Below, piece by piece: positions 13,706 through 21,858 of a stretch of DNA of 64,000 bases. The translations under genes and the position numbers were made by a program. The stretch's first letter is position 1. Every line of letters starts with the position of its first letter. The DNA comes from JALZOC01 sp038320555 (lineage in GTDB: Bacteria; Acidobacteriota; Vicinamibacteria; Vicinamibacterales; 2-12-FULL-66-21). The stretch lies in contig JBBQEJ010000006.1 of the NCBI GenBank assembly GCA_038320555.1, positions 1 through 64,000 on the forward strand, read 5' to 3'. Under the pieces are notes generated by a model. The model searched no databases and was not told where the DNA came from. It saw only the letters and a program-made list of their open reading frames with translations.

Positions 13706-14059
13706 ATGCGGTTCCTGCTGCGCCTGCTTCTCAACGGTTTGGCGATCATGGTCGCCGCCTGGTTCGTGCCCGGCGTACGGCTCGCCGGCATGGTCCCCGC
13801 AATCTTCGCGGGCATCCTCCTTGGACTCGTCAACGCGCTGGTTCGACCGGTTCTCCTTCTCCTGACGTTTCCATTCACGCTGCTGACGCTCGGCCTGTTC
13901 ATTTTCGTCGTCAACGCGATCTGTTTTGCGTTGACGGCGGCGCTCGTGCCCGGTTTCGATCTGAGCGGGTTCTTCGCAGCCTTCTTCGGAGCGCTCGTCG
14001 TCACAATGGTCAGCTGGTTGCTGAACGCGCTGCTGGCTGACGATTCAAATCGCAGGTAA
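13706..14059 (+). CDS. Small four-helix membrane protein, phage-holin superfamily IV (DUF/PF04020-like)
   Basis: This 117-residue protein is almost wholly hydrophobic, with four predicted helices. Recognisable family segments are NGLAIMVAAWFVPGVRL, LVNALVRPVLLLLTFPFTLL and FGALVVTMVSWLLN. Despite the family name, these proteins are widespread chromosomal membrane proteins. No lysis or phage gene is nearby, so a holin role is not implied. Function is unknown. It converges on the LysE gene across a gap filled by two heptamer arrays. Confidence 0.85.
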   Translation: MRFLLRLLLNGLAIMVAAWFVPGVRLAGMVPAIFAGILLGLVNALVRPVLLLLTFPFTLLTLGLFIFVVNAICFALTAALVPGFDLSGFFAAFFGALVVTMVSWLLNALLADDSNRR

Positions 14060-14063
14060 GTAA

Positions 14064-14133
14064 CAGTTGCCAGTAGCCAGTTGCCAGCTCCCAGCCTCCA
14101 GCTCCCGGCCCCCAGCTTCCAGCTGCCAGTCGC
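14064..14133. repeat. Heptamer array, ten units of CAGNNNC
   Basis: Ten consecutive 7-base units cover the span: CAGTTGC, CAGTAGC, CAGTTGC, CAGCTCC, CAGCCTC, CAGCTCC, CGGCCCC, CAGCTTC, CAGCTGC, CAGTCGC. The array starts five bases after the stop codon of the upstream gene. The same word recurs at 50062-50139. Confidence 0.9.
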
Positions 14134-14176
14134 AAGACGCTTCTTCCGCCTGAAGGCAGAAGCCACAAAGACAGAT

Positions 14177-14246
14177 CGAACCGCGAATCGCGAACCGCCA
14201 GCCGCGAACCGCCAGCCGCCAACCGCGAGCCGCTAGCCGCTAGCCG
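14177..14246. repeat. Heptamer array, ten units of CNANCCG
   Basis: Units in order: CGAACCG, CGAATCG, CGAACCG, CCAGCCG, CGAACCG, CCAGCCG, CCAACCG, CGAGCCG, CTAGCCG, CTAGCCG. The last units cross the LysE stop codon and encode that protein's final residues. The same word recurs at 43063-43097. Confidence 0.9.
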
Positions 14247-14856
14247 CCATTTTGATGGCCAGCGCGAGGAGGGCCACGCCGGTGGTCGCTTCGAGAATCC
14301 GCCGCGGCCTTGGCGCCCCGAGCGTCCGCGTCAAGGTGCCGCCCGCGACCGCCCACGTAACGTGCCATGTGGCGGCGAGCGTCACATGGACGGCGGTGAG
14401 CAGCAACGCGCTCGCGACGACGGGGGCACCGCGCGGAATGAACTGCGGCAGGAGCACGAAGTAGAACGTCGCGATAGCGGGATTCAACGCATTGGTCGCG
14501 AAGCCTTCGTAGAGGCTTCTCACCAACCCGCGATCCGTCGCGATGCCGGGGCGCTCGGCGTCTGGCCTTGTTGCGGAGCACGCGCGCCGTATCGACTTGA
14601 GGCCGAGCCAACACATGTACGCGACCCCGCAGGCACGAAGCGCGACCCATGCGGAAGGCCACCGCTGAAGCGCCAGCGCGAACCCGAAGGCCGAGAGCAG
14701 GCCGTAACAGATCGAGCCGCTGTTGGCGCCGATGGCCGTTGCCAGTCCCGCGCGCGTACCGCCGGCGAGACTGTTCCGCAACACGACCGCGGTCGACGCC
14801 CCGGGCGTCAGCACCAGCGGTAACGTGACGGCAATAAAGCCCCCGAGCGGAATCAC
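14233..14856 (-). CDS. LysE/RhtB-family amino-acid exporter
   Basis: This inner-membrane efflux protein has 207 residues, the normal length for the family. It starts at the GTG giving VIPLGGFIAVTLPLVLTPGA, where PLVLTPGAST is the conserved LysE N-terminal motif. Five to six hydrophobic segments follow, including ALNPAIATFYFVLLPQF. Family members export lysine, threonine or homoserine; the substrate here is unknown. The start is 59 bases after the stop of the kinase-like gene on the same strand, so it may be the third gene of that operon. Its final codons (MAASG) lie within the heptamer array. Confidence 0.88.
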   Translation of the reverse strand: MIPLGGFIAVTLPLVLTPGASTAVVLRNSLAGGTRAGLATAIGANSGSICYGLLSAFGFALALQRWPSAWVALRACGVAYMCWLGLKSIRRACSATRPDAERPGIATDRGLVRSLYEGFATNALNPAIATFYFVLLPQFIPRGAPVVASALLLTAVHVTLAATWHVTWAVAGGTLTRTLGAPRPRRILEATTGVALLALAIKMAASG

Positions 14857-14914
14857 GAGGCCGATCCTATCGGCTGGAGGCTGGTGCTCGAGTGCCGTGC
14901 GACGAATGGCTCTG

Positions 14915-16696
14915 TCAGAATTTTCGTTCTGCGCCGACGAGTCCGGGGCGCATCGGCGGGGCGTCGGGCATTCGGTCAAACCCCACGAGTTTCCACCCAT
15001 CGGGGCCTCGGCGAAAATAGGCGCGTACTGGCGCGACCCATGACGCGTGCGCTCCGCCGGTCGCGCTGATGTCGGCGCGGACGAACACACCGCGTCCGCC
15101 GGCTCGCGACGTGTCGGACCTGAGACGCACGAGGAGCTCGGCTGGCGCCATCATTCGCGTCCCTGTCGCGCTCGATTCGCCGGCAGGCGACGATTCCCCC
15201 GTGAGATTGTCAAAGCGGAACCACGCGACGTGATATCCGGACGGCTCCGGTGCGAAGGTGAACTCGACCGCGGGATTCTGGAACGTCAACGTGCCATCTT
15301 CCGCCAGCGCGGGATCGACGATGGGATTGATGGAGGTGAGCCAGGCGCGGCCAATCTTGTCGCGCCGCTCGATGAGCGCGTCAGCCAGGAACTGCTCCGC
15401 GCGCGGGTCGTTGTAACGCCCCGCCTTCACCGCCGCACGAATCACATCGTCGGAAAGCGCCATCAGCTTGAGGGCGGCCCAGAAGGTGTCGTCGGGCCGC
15501 GAACGGATGTACGCGGGGTTCGGCACACGCGGGCGCCACTGCTCCGGCACGAATCGTTTCGACTCGAAGCGGCCGATGCCCCGCAGCTTGGGATAGCGAA
15601 TCGTCATCCACGGCCGGATATAAAACCCGAAGGCCGGCAGCGCCTTTCCCGTCGGACCGAACTCCGCCAGGTACTCGTACCCATCGCGACGTTCGCGTAG
15701 ACCGATGCCGGCGCTTCCGAGCGCGGCATTGAAGTCGATGAGATAATGTCGCACGTGCGCGCGGCTGTTTTCCGTCACGAGCACGTCCAACGAATTGATG
15801 GCTTTCGCGTCCGTGTGATTCAGCCACGCGCTGAACACCCGAAGCCCGCGCAGTTCGCGACGGTTCTCGTGCGGGACGATGTCGTTCGGGTCGTCGGGGC
15901 GAGTCCCCTCGTACATGAATCCCTCGAGCGGCTTGCCTGGCAGCGCCTCGCTCAGGCTCACCCGGTAGGTACCGTCGGGATTACGGTCCGCGCGGCTCAG
16001 CTGCTCGTCGATGTCGGCCTGCCGCATGTGGCGGCGCCCGCCGCCCGGCACGCGCACCGTCGCATCCTTCGCGATCACAAGGTTTTCGCGGCGCAGGGTG
16101 CCGACGTTCACCTGGGGCACGTGGTACCCGAGCGCGTAGAACAAGCGCGTGACGACCGCTTCAGTGGCCGTTCCGAGCTCGGGGAAACCGGGAGGATCGA
16201 ACTTGATGAAGAAACGGTGGCCACCTTCGTCAGTGATCGTAAAGCCGGGCGACACGCCGTTGGCCTTCCGGCTGACCATCCATTTTCCGGGCGGCGGGGG
16301 CGCTTCCTCGGTCGGACCGCGCAACACTTCGGCGATTGTCAGGGGACGGCTGCCCGCACGGTTGGTGAACCAGCTCGAGTCAGGCACTTCGTCGATTGTA
16401 TTGATGCTCTCCGCGCGGCCGACTTCCGGAAGGCCCGGGCGTCCGAACAGGTTGATTACGGCGTCGTACACGAGCGAGATCTCACGGGGTGCCGCCTTCG
16501 ACGCATCCTGCGTATCGGCGACCCGCATGATCGGATCGTCGTCATAAAACTTCGGCGCGGTCCGCGCTTCCGAGCGCGCGCTCGCGCCCGCGGCGGCAGC
16601 CGGCGCCTGGTACGAGCCGGCGGCGAGTGGCCACACGATGGCTGCGGCACCGACGGCGATCCAGCGTGATGACGGCAATGCGCGCATGATACTCAT
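14915..16696 (-). CDS. Exported protein with kinase-like catalytic motifs
   Basis: I do not recognise a named family for this 593-residue protein. A signal-like N-terminus (SSRWIAVGAAAIVWPLAA) ends near residue 30. The rest carries a set of residues resembling eukaryotic-type kinases: Lys165 in FFIKFDP, Glu179 in TATEAVVTRLF, His294-x-Asp296-x-Lys298-x-x-Asn301 in LNHTDAKAINSLD, and Asp321 in YLIDFNAALG, 25 residues after Asp296. That order and spacing fit an HRDxKxxN loop followed by a DFG-like aspartate. The start overlaps the preceding beta-barrel gene by four bases (ATGA), so the two are probably co-translated. ATP is not normally present outside the cytoplasm, so the activity could be lost or altered. 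Confidence 0.65.
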   Translation of the reverse strand: MSIMRALPSSRWIAVGAAAIVWPLAAGSYQAPAAAAGASARSEARTAPKFYDDDPIMRVADTQDASKAAPREISLVYDAVINLFGRPGLPEVGRAESINTIDEVPDSSWFTNRAGSRPLTIAEVLRGPTEEAPPPPGKWMVSRKANGVSPGFTITDEGGHRFFIKFDPPGFPELGTATEAVVTRLFYALGYHVPQVNVGTLRRENLVIAKDATVRVPGGGRRHMRQADIDEQLSRADRNPDGTYRVSLSEALPGKPLEGFMYEGTRPDDPNDIVPHENRRELRGLRVFSAWLNHTDAKAINSLDVLVTENSRAHVRHYLIDFNAALGSAGIGLRERRDGYEYLAEFGPTGKALPAFGFYIRPWMTIRYPKLRGIGRFESKRFVPEQWRPRVPNPAYIRSRPDDTFWAALKLMALSDDVIRAAVKAGRYNDPRAEQFLADALIERRDKIGRAWLTSINPIVDPALAEDGTLTFQNPAVEFTFAPEPSGYHVAWFRFDNLTGESSPAGESSATGTRMMAPAELLVRLRSDTSRAGGRGVFVRADISATGGAHASWVAPVRAYFRRGPDGWKLVGFDRMPDAPPMRPGLVGAERKF

Positions 16697-17889
16697 TGGC
16701 CCACGGGACTGAACGCGAGGAGGATGCGCAGCCCTTCGCGGCTGTGCGCCACTTCGAATCTGATGGCTGTCGTCCGCGGCCCGTGCAATCGCAGACCGGC
16801 GCCGACCGAACTCCTGAGGCCGGTGAAGTCGAGATCGCCGCGGGTCGGGACGGTTTTGCCGGCGTCGTAAAAGATCGCCGCGTCGAGATACTCCTGGGCG
16901 TACCAGCGATACTCCGCGGTGATCAGAATCGAGTGGAGATCGCGGAACCGGTAATTGGAGAAGCCGCGCAGATCGTGGCCGCCGAGATCCGGCATCAGGA
17001 AGAACGGGACCGTATGGCCCCCAGTGGTCGCGGTCGTCGACGCACGAAGGCCGAGGAACAGTACCCAGTTCCCGTGCAGGATGGGCAGGTACTGCTCGAC
17101 CGCGCCGTCCACGCGTTGAAACGAATACGGCCCGTCGTTCTGCTGCCGGTAGTCGTGAAGCGTCGCCTGCAGCAGACTGCCATGCCGACTGTAGCCTTGG
17201 CCGTCGCGGGAGTCGATCGCCGCGTACGCGCGGCCGTGGACGTACCGCGGATCCGCCCCGACACCCGCCAGGCCGTCGAAGATATCCAAATGGGCCGGAT
17301 CGGCTTTGTGGGAGATGCCCGTCTCGAAGCGCTCGAGCCCCACTCCGGTACCGAGGCGTAGAAACCAAACCGGTGCGAGCGCCGCTTCGCCGCTCACCTC
17401 GGTCTTCGTTTCGGAGTATTCGGTCTTGACCTTGGGAGAGTCCATGCCGAGGGCGTAGGCCCGCACGGTCGGCGCGTCCTGCCAGCGCGCCCGGCCTTTG
17501 AAGAGCAGTCGGCGACCTGCGAGGGCAGGCGACTGCAGCGACACCTGAGCCATTTTCGCATTGCTGAACGCGTACGCGCCCTTCGCCACAACGGCCGCGC
17601 CGCTCGCGAACGTCTTTCCGTAAGCGGGGCCGAGGGCGAAACCCGATCCCCGTTTGACATCTCCGAAGGTCACGAACAGGCCACGGGCGACGCCAAAGCC
17701 ACCCGCGTCTTCAATCGCCAGCAGCTGGCGCTCAACCCACGGTTCCTTGTAGGGCTTCAGCGCGCGCGCCTTCTCTTCCTGCTGACGCGCCTGTTCCTCG
17801 GCGCGCGAACCAGGCTCCTGCGCCCGCGCGGTGCCGAGCGCAGAGACAACAAAGAGGGCGGCGATCATCATCGACTTCAACGGGCGCAT
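16693..17889 (-). CDS. Outer-membrane beta-barrel protein, BamA/TamA (surface antigen D15) family
   Basis: This is a predicted outer-membrane barrel of about 398 residues with signal peptide MRPLKSMMIAALFVV...ARAQ. After a short charged segment rich in Glu/Gln/Arg, alternating strands run to the end. The conserved DLGGHDLRGFSNYRFRD motif is the L6-loop/LRG signature of the D15 superfamily, and the protein ends IRFEVAHSREGLRILLAFSP. No POTRA domains are evident, so it is a barrel-only member. The start at 17889 is preferred over 17901 because an AT-rich -10-like TATAAA lies just upstream. It is translationally coupled to the exported kinase-like protein. Confidence 0.8.
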   Translation of the reverse strand: MRPLKSMMIAALFVVSALGTARAQEPGSRAEEQARQQEEKARALKPYKEPWVERQLLAIEDAGGFGVARGLFVTFGDVKRGSGFALGPAYGKTFASGAAVVAKGAYAFSNAKMAQVSLQSPALAGRRLLFKGRARWQDAPTVRAYALGMDSPKVKTEYSETKTEVSGEAALAPVWFLRLGTGVGLERFETGISHKADPAHLDIFDGLAGVGADPRYVHGRAYAAIDSRDGQGYSRHGSLLQATLHDYRQQNDGPYSFQRVDGAVEQYLPILHGNWVLFLGLRASTTATTGGHTVPFFLMPDLGGHDLRGFSNYRFRDLHSILITAEYRWYAQEYLDAAIFYDAGKTVPTRGDLDFTGLRSSVGAGLRLHGPRTTAIRFEVAHSREGLRILLAFSPVGQ

Positions 17890-17902
17890 GGCTGACGTCA
17901 TT

Positions 17903-17908
17903 TATAAT
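17903..17908 (+). promoter_or_regulatory. TATAAT in the divergent promoter region
   Basis: TATAAT ends 16 bases before the glycosyltransferase ATG at 17925. Read on the other strand the same bases give TATAAA (in ATTATAAA), upstream of the barrel gene. The 35-base divergent gap probably serves both genes. Confidence 0.45.
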
Positions 17909-17924
17909 CCAATCCGCCTCTCCC

Positions 17925-19232
17925 ATGAAGTCTCTTTCGGCATCGCTTGCCATCACCGGCGCGATCTATCTTGCTTCGACCCTTGCGCTGGCCGTCACGC
18001 AGGTGCCCCTGGGCTCTCCCGTATTCTTTGCATGCGCTGCGGCCGCCGGCGCCGCGTACCTCTTGATGCTCGGACGCGTCTGGCACGAAACGCTCGCGCC
18101 GCGGCGGCTGCTGGCGGCCGCGTTCCTGCTCGCGGTGGCGTTCCGCGCGCCGAGCGCGGCTTCGCGTGTCAGCGCAGACAGCGACATGGTGCGGTACCTC
18201 TGGGACGGCCGCGTCCAGCTGCGCGGGTACAATCCCTATCTCGTGGTGCCGGCCGATCCCGCGATGACGGCTGTGCACACGGCGGAAACACGGCGGATGC
18301 CAAGTCTCCGCACGCCCACGCCGTATCCGCCCGGCGCCCAGCTGTTCTTCAGGCTCGTCGTGTGGATCCATGACTCCACACGGACGATGAAACTCGCGCT
18401 CGTCGCGTGCGACCTGCTGACGATGATCGTGTTGTGGCGCTGGCTGGCGTGCACGGGGAGAAACGAGTGGCTGGCCCTGGCGTACGCCTGGAACCCGCTC
18501 GTCGTCCTCGAAGTCGCGCACAGCGGGCATATCGATGCGCTCGGTGCGCTCTGGATCACGGCCTCTGCGTACTGGCTCGCGCGCCGCCGGACCGCGCTCG
18601 CGTCAATCGCGTTCGTGCTCGCCGTTGCCACCAAGCTGCTCCCGATCGTCCTCGTGCCGCTCTATTGGAAGCGTGTGCGTGCTCGTGACGCGCTCGCCGG
18701 CGGCGCGCTGCTGGCGCTTCTGTACCTGACCTTCACCCGCGGCGGAACGCTTCCCTTCGGCGCCGTGCCGAATGTCGTCGCGTACATCCGGTTCAACGGC
18801 CCCGTTTTCAAGGCCATCGCGTGGCTCTTCGGCACCCCGCAGGCGGGGGCGCTCGTGGCGGTGGCGTCGGGCACGCTCGTCGCGGCGTGGGCGCGCCGGC
18901 GACTCGATGCAGAGAATCCGGCGGCTTGGGCATGGCCCATGGCAATCGCGCTGGCGTGCGCGCCGGTCATTTATCCGTGGTACTTGCTGTGCCTCACGCC
19001 CTTCCTGTTCACGGTCGCGACCTGGCCGCTGACTGTCTGGACCCTCAGCGTGATGGCGACCTACAGCGTCTGGCACATCTCCCGCAACGGCGGGCGGTGG
19101 ATGGTTCCTACCGCAGTCGTCTGGATCGAGTACGCCCTGCCCGTTGCGCTCGGGGCACTGATGCTGCTCCGGAGTGTCGGTTCCCACCACGCTGCCCAGA
19201 GAAACGCTGCCGACCCCAGCCGCACCCGGTAG
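17925..19232 (+). CDS. GT-C fold polyprenyl-phosphate-dependent glycosyltransferase (GT87/DUF2029-like)
   Basis: This 435-residue multi-pass membrane protein has about ten hydrophobic helices. An acidic loop after the second or third helix (SADSDMVRYLWDGRVQLRG followed by YNPYLVVPADP) matches the catalytic loop of lipid-linked mannosyltransferases. A second conserved segment is HSGHIDALGALWITAS, and KLLPIVLVPLYW follows. Such enzymes transfer a hexose from polyprenyl phosphate to lipids or glycans outside the inner membrane. The acceptor is unknown. It is divergent from the barrel and kinase-like operon, which suggests but does not prove an envelope role. Confidence 0.8.
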   Translation: MKSLSASLAITGAIYLASTLALAVTQVPLGSPVFFACAAAAGAAYLLMLGRVWHETLAPRRLLAAAFLLAVAFRAPSAASRVSADSDMVRYLWDGRVQLRGYNPYLVVPADPAMTAVHTAETRRMPSLRTPTPYPPGAQLFFRLVVWIHDSTRTMKLALVACDLLTMIVLWRWLACTGRNEWLALAYAWNPLVVLEVAHSGHIDALGALWITASAYWLARRRTALASIAFVLAVATKLLPIVLVPLYWKRVRARDALAGGALLALLYLTFTRGGTLPFGAVPNVVAYIRFNGPVFKAIAWLFGTPQAGALVAVASGTLVAAWARRRLDAENPAAWAWPMAIALACAPVIYPWYLLCLTPFLFTVATWPLTVWTLSVMATYSVWHISRNGGRWMVPTAVVWIEYALPVALGALMLLRSVGSHHAAQRNAADPSRTR

Positions 19233-19235
19233 AAC

Positions 19236-19418
19236 CTATTCCTCAGGCATCACCATCCACAGGATGATGTAGGCGAGCGTGCCTGGAAAGGCAGCGGACA
19301 TTATGGAGACGATTACATAGAGAATACGGACAGCGGTCGAGCTCCAGCCCAGCGCTTGTGCAAGACCGCCACATACTCCGGCGATCATTCGATCGTTTCG
19401 GGATCGCAGCACCGGCAT
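19236..19418 (-). CDS. PspC-domain small membrane protein
   Basis: The 60-residue protein carries the PspC core: RMIAGVCGGLAQALGW at the N-terminus, followed by one hydrophobic helix (ILYVIVSIMSAAFPGTLAYI) and ending LWMVMPEE. PspC proteins sit in the inner membrane and take part in envelope-stress sensing. The start at 19418 is fixed by AAGGAG eight bases upstream; a longer reading to 19559 has no support. It ends next to the convergent glycosyltransferase, and no pspA or pspB is nearby. Confidence 0.9.
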   Translation of the reverse strand: MPVLRSRNDRMIAGVCGGLAQALGWSSTAVRILYVIVSIMSAAFPGTLAYIILWMVMPEE

Positions 19419-19526
19419 AGCGATTTCTCCTTGTGATCGACTATAGCGCACGCCCGCTGACGGTTCGAATGGTCGAGCTGGGCGCTCTGAGCACGGTTCT
19501 TGCGGTGTAAACGGCCGGGGGCAGTG

Positions 19527-20267
19527 ATGCTGCAGCGCCGAGCCGGAACCCTGACGCACACGTTGTCACAATGGGTGATTGCCGCCACAGTGCTGGTCGG
19601 TGCCGGCGCAGTCGCGGGCGCGGCAACGAGCTCTCCTGATCGTCCTGAAAGCCTCTCCCCCTCCGTTCGGGAACAACCCCTGACCCAGTACCGCGCATAT
19701 CGCCGTATGCACGGGCGCAACGAGCATTTCGGGCAGGAGGCCTGGCTCGAGGCCTGGACCGAATTCGACGAGCGCGGATTCCGCTACACCATCGTCTCGG
19801 AAACCGGATCCGATTACATGCGCAACAAGGTATTGAAGGCGGTGTTGAAGCGGGAGCAGGAACTTGTGGCTGACGGCGACTGCCGGCGCTCCGAGCTGAC
19901 GCCGGACAACTACGAGTTCCAGGATGTGCAGCAGGGAGACGGCGAGCGCTACGTGACCCTCAAGCCAAAACGCAAAGACGTGCTGCTGGTCGATGGACGC
20001 ATGGTGCTTAGCCAGGACGGCAGCGAACTGCTCCGCGTCGAAGGACGGCTCGCCAAGAATCCGTCATTCTGGACGAGCCTCGTGAACATCATCCGCCACT
20101 ACGCGCGCCTCGACGGAGTGCGCGTGCCTGTTGCCACCGAGTCGATCGCCAAGGTGAAGTTCGCGGGTATCGCATACCTCGACGTTCACTACGAGTACGA
20201 GACCATCAACGGCCGGCCGGTGAGCGTGGCGGCGCGGCACGCCTTTCCAGCAACCGCCGTCCGCTGA
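19527..20267 (+). CDS. Exported hypothetical protein, LolA-like sorting-protein fold possible
   Basis: This 246-residue protein starts at an ATG preceded by GGGGGC. A signal segment (LSQWVIAATVLVGAGAVAGA) is followed by a soluble domain. The pattern RYVTLKPKRKDVLLVDGRMVL, then LRVEGRLAKNPSFW and VKFAGIAYLDVHYEYE, resembles strands of LolA-type outer-membrane lipoprotein-sorting proteins. The match is loose and no residues are diagnostic. It has no obvious partner: PspC is divergent and the next gene converges. Confidence 0.6.
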   Translation: MLQRRAGTLTHTLSQWVIAATVLVGAGAVAGAATSSPDRPESLSPSVREQPLTQYRAYRRMHGRNEHFGQEAWLEAWTEFDERGFRYTIVSETGSDYMRNKVLKAVLKREQELVADGDCRRSELTPDNYEFQDVQQGDGERYVTLKPKRKDVLLVDGRMVLSQDGSELLRVEGRLAKNPSFWTSLVNIIRHYARLDGVRVPVATESIAKVKFAGIAYLDVHYEYETINGRPVSVAARHAFPATAVR

Positions 20268-20307
20268 CGGCGCGGTACGGAGCCTCGCGTCTTCGCATCC
20301 TCTCCTG

Positions 20308-21222
20308 TCACTTGAAGAACCGATCCGTCTGCGAGAGAAGGTACCTGGCGTGCTTCTGCGCGATGAGGTTGGCGAGGCGCAGCGAGGAACGCTTCGAGAC
20401 GTCGACGGCGATGGCGGCGCGCAGGAGCCTTTCGAATTCGCGCCGATCCTTCGCCGGCTGCGCAACACCGGTCGCCATCGTCACGTAGGCGAACGCCGAT
20501 TGACCCTCAGACAGCGTCACCGCGCGATCGAAGTGTTCCTTCGCGCGCGCCGGCGAGCCGCCGAGGAGCACAGGCAGGCTTTCCACCGCAATCATCGCTT
20601 CGTGAATGGCGCCGGCTTCCCATGCCTCGTCGAGCTGCAGCGCGCGGGCGAACAAGGTGCGGACGGTTGAGACCTCGGCGATTCGGATCAGGGCGTTGTC
20701 GGCCAGCATGAGAGAACCGCCCCATGCGACCGCCGTCCAGTAGAGGGCCGGCACGTCCGCGGTCGTCGTCGACGCGAGCGCAGCCTTCGGGTCTCGCTGC
20801 AGACTCCGGCCGACACCCGGATGCCGCGTTTCGAGGGCGCGCACGCAGTAACCGCGCGCACGATCGTACATGGCCGCGCCTCGAGCCTTGAGCTCCCTGG
20901 CTGTCGCGCTTCCCGGATCCGCAACGTCCGCATCCGACTGGAGAAAGGCGTAGGCGTACTGCGTGAACCCGCTGCACGCGGTCAGAAGAAGGCCTGTGTG
21001 CGACGGCGATTGCTCGAGAAGCATTTCGACCATCTTCAGCGTGGAGGGAGCCGCCTGCCTGACGAACTCGGGATCGTTATCGCGCGTAAATGCCGAGGCC
21101 GTCGACGACAACGCGTCGGCCATGCGGCTCATGCCCATCTTCTTCGGCGAACATCCCGAAACGGCGAGTAACAGCGCGACTGCGCAACATCCCTGAAGAA
21201 GCCGTCTCATGAACCGCAACAT
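20308..21222 (-). CDS. TatT-like lipoprotein (TRAP-transporter-associated T component)
   Basis: The protein has 304 residues and a lipoprotein signal with lipobox LAVSGC. The alpha-helical remainder resembles the TRAP-T family protein TatT, with segments such as YDRARGYCVRALETRHPG, PALYWTAVAWGGSLMLADN and SPARAKEHFDRAVTL. TatT proteins are periplasmic trimers that work beside TRAP substrate-binding proteins. No TRAP transporter genes are in this window, so its partner is unknown. The start at 21222 is the first ATG; a second in-frame ATG is at 21210. Neither has a strong ribosome site. Confidence 0.82.
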   Translation of the reverse strand: MLRFMRRLLQGCCAVALLLAVSGCSPKKMGMSRMADALSSTASAFTRDNDPEFVRQAAPSTLKMVEMLLEQSPSHTGLLLTACSGFTQYAYAFLQSDADVADPGSATARELKARGAAMYDRARGYCVRALETRHPGVGRSLQRDPKAALASTTTADVPALYWTAVAWGGSLMLADNALIRIAEVSTVRTLFARALQLDEAWEAGAIHEAMIAVESLPVLLGGSPARAKEHFDRAVTLSEGQSAFAYVTMATGVAQPAKDRREFERLLRAAIAVDVSKRSSLRLANLIAQKHARYLLSQTDRFFK

Positions 21223-21244
21223 AACACACGGCTCTTTTGCAGGA

Positions 21245-21314
21245 GTTCTACCGCGTTCTACTAGGTTCTACGGGGTTCTACTAGGTTCTACCGGGTTCTA
21301 CCGGGTTCTACTGG
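21245..21314. repeat. Seven tandem 10-base units beginning GTTCTAC
   Basis: GTTCTAC begins at 21245, 21255, 21265, 21275, 21285, 21295 and 21305, with variable last three bases (CGC, TAG, GGG and so on). The exact 10-base period puts each copy near the same face of the helix. GAACC words in the opposite sense follow at 21324-21350. It lies between the divergent TatT-like and PadR genes. GTAGAAC, its reverse complement, recurs at 61704-61730. Confidence 0.9.
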
Positions 21315-21364
21315 GCTCTCCTGCGAACCTCGCAGAACCTTGTCGAACCTGATTTCTATTCCCC

Positions 21365-21399
21365 TTGACATTCTACAAGAGCAAGTCGTACGCTCTTGT
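21365..21399 (+). promoter_or_regulatory. padR-type promoter overlapped by an inverted-repeat operator
   Basis: TTGACA at 21365-21370 is a perfect -35. A weak -10 (TACGCT, 21389-21394) follows after 18 bases. ACAAGAGC (21375-21382) and GCTCTTGT (21392-21399) form a perfect inverted repeat with a 9-base spacer over the -10 region. Its position suggests autorepression by the PadR protein encoded 22 bases downstream. Confidence 0.6.
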
Positions 21400-21420
21400 C
21401 GTTCGTCTACAGGAGGGTGG

Positions 21421-21747
21421 ATGTCACCGAAATCGGACTTGCTGCAAGGAACACTCGACCTGCTGATCTTGAAGACCCTTGTCGGAGGGCCGATGCACGG
21501 CTGGGGAATCTCGCTCAGGATCCAGCAGGTTTCGGAGGAAGTGCTGCAGGTCAATCAGGGATCGCTGTATCCGGCGCTGCATCGTCTCGAACAGCAGGGA
21601 TTGATCGCGGCCGAATGGGGTAACTCGGAAAACAACCGGCAGGCGAAATTCTACGAGCTGACGAAAAGCGGCCGGAAACAGCTCGTCGACGAGACGCGCA
21701 ACTGGGAGCGTCTGTCGACGGCGGTCGCGCGCGTGCTGGCCACTTGA
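21421..21747 (+). CDS. PadR-family transcriptional regulator
   Basis: This 108-residue winged-helix regulator has the typical PadR N-terminus SDLLQGTLDLLILKTL and the recognition region LQVNQGSLYPALHRLEQQG, followed by the wing (FYELTKSGRKQL). The ATG at 21421 has AGGAGG four to nine bases upstream. In Acidobacteriota, short PadR regulators of this type are usually encoded directly before an ADOP-type permease, and a damaged permease gene follows here. The operator over its promoter suggests self-control. The regulated target appears to be broken. Confidence 0.95.
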   Translation: MSPKSDLLQGTLDLLILKTLVGGPMHGWGISLRIQQVSEEVLQVNQGSLYPALHRLEQQGLIAAEWGNSENNRQAKFYELTKSGRKQLVDETRNWERLSTAVARVLAT

Positions 21748-21768
21748 ATTGGCGTATTGGTGAATTGG
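21745..21768. repeat. Three 8-base AATTGG units
   Basis: TGAATTGG, CGTATTGG and TGAATTGG follow one another, beginning at the padR stop codon. A complementary CACCAATTT lies about 30 bases further on. Confidence 0.5.
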
Positions 21769-21858
21769 GCCGAAAGAACTCAAAAATCACCACCACCAAT
21801 TTCCTAAGGCGGCTCGGAACACGTGCAACCGACGACACGGGTAAGGAGAGGCAGCAAC

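Noticed and set aside
13706..14059. Phage holin indicating a prophage
   Set aside because: The family name is historical. The protein is a common chromosomal membrane protein and no phage genes surround it.
16456..17368. N-terminal extension of the kinase-like protein to 817 residues
   Set aside because: The extra part reads across the beta-barrel gene in another frame. The ATGA overlap at 16696 gives a natural start with a signal peptide.
21245..21314. Possible CRISPR-like array
   Set aside because: The repeat unit is only 10 bases with 3-base variable parts. No 20-40 base spacers and no cas genes are present.
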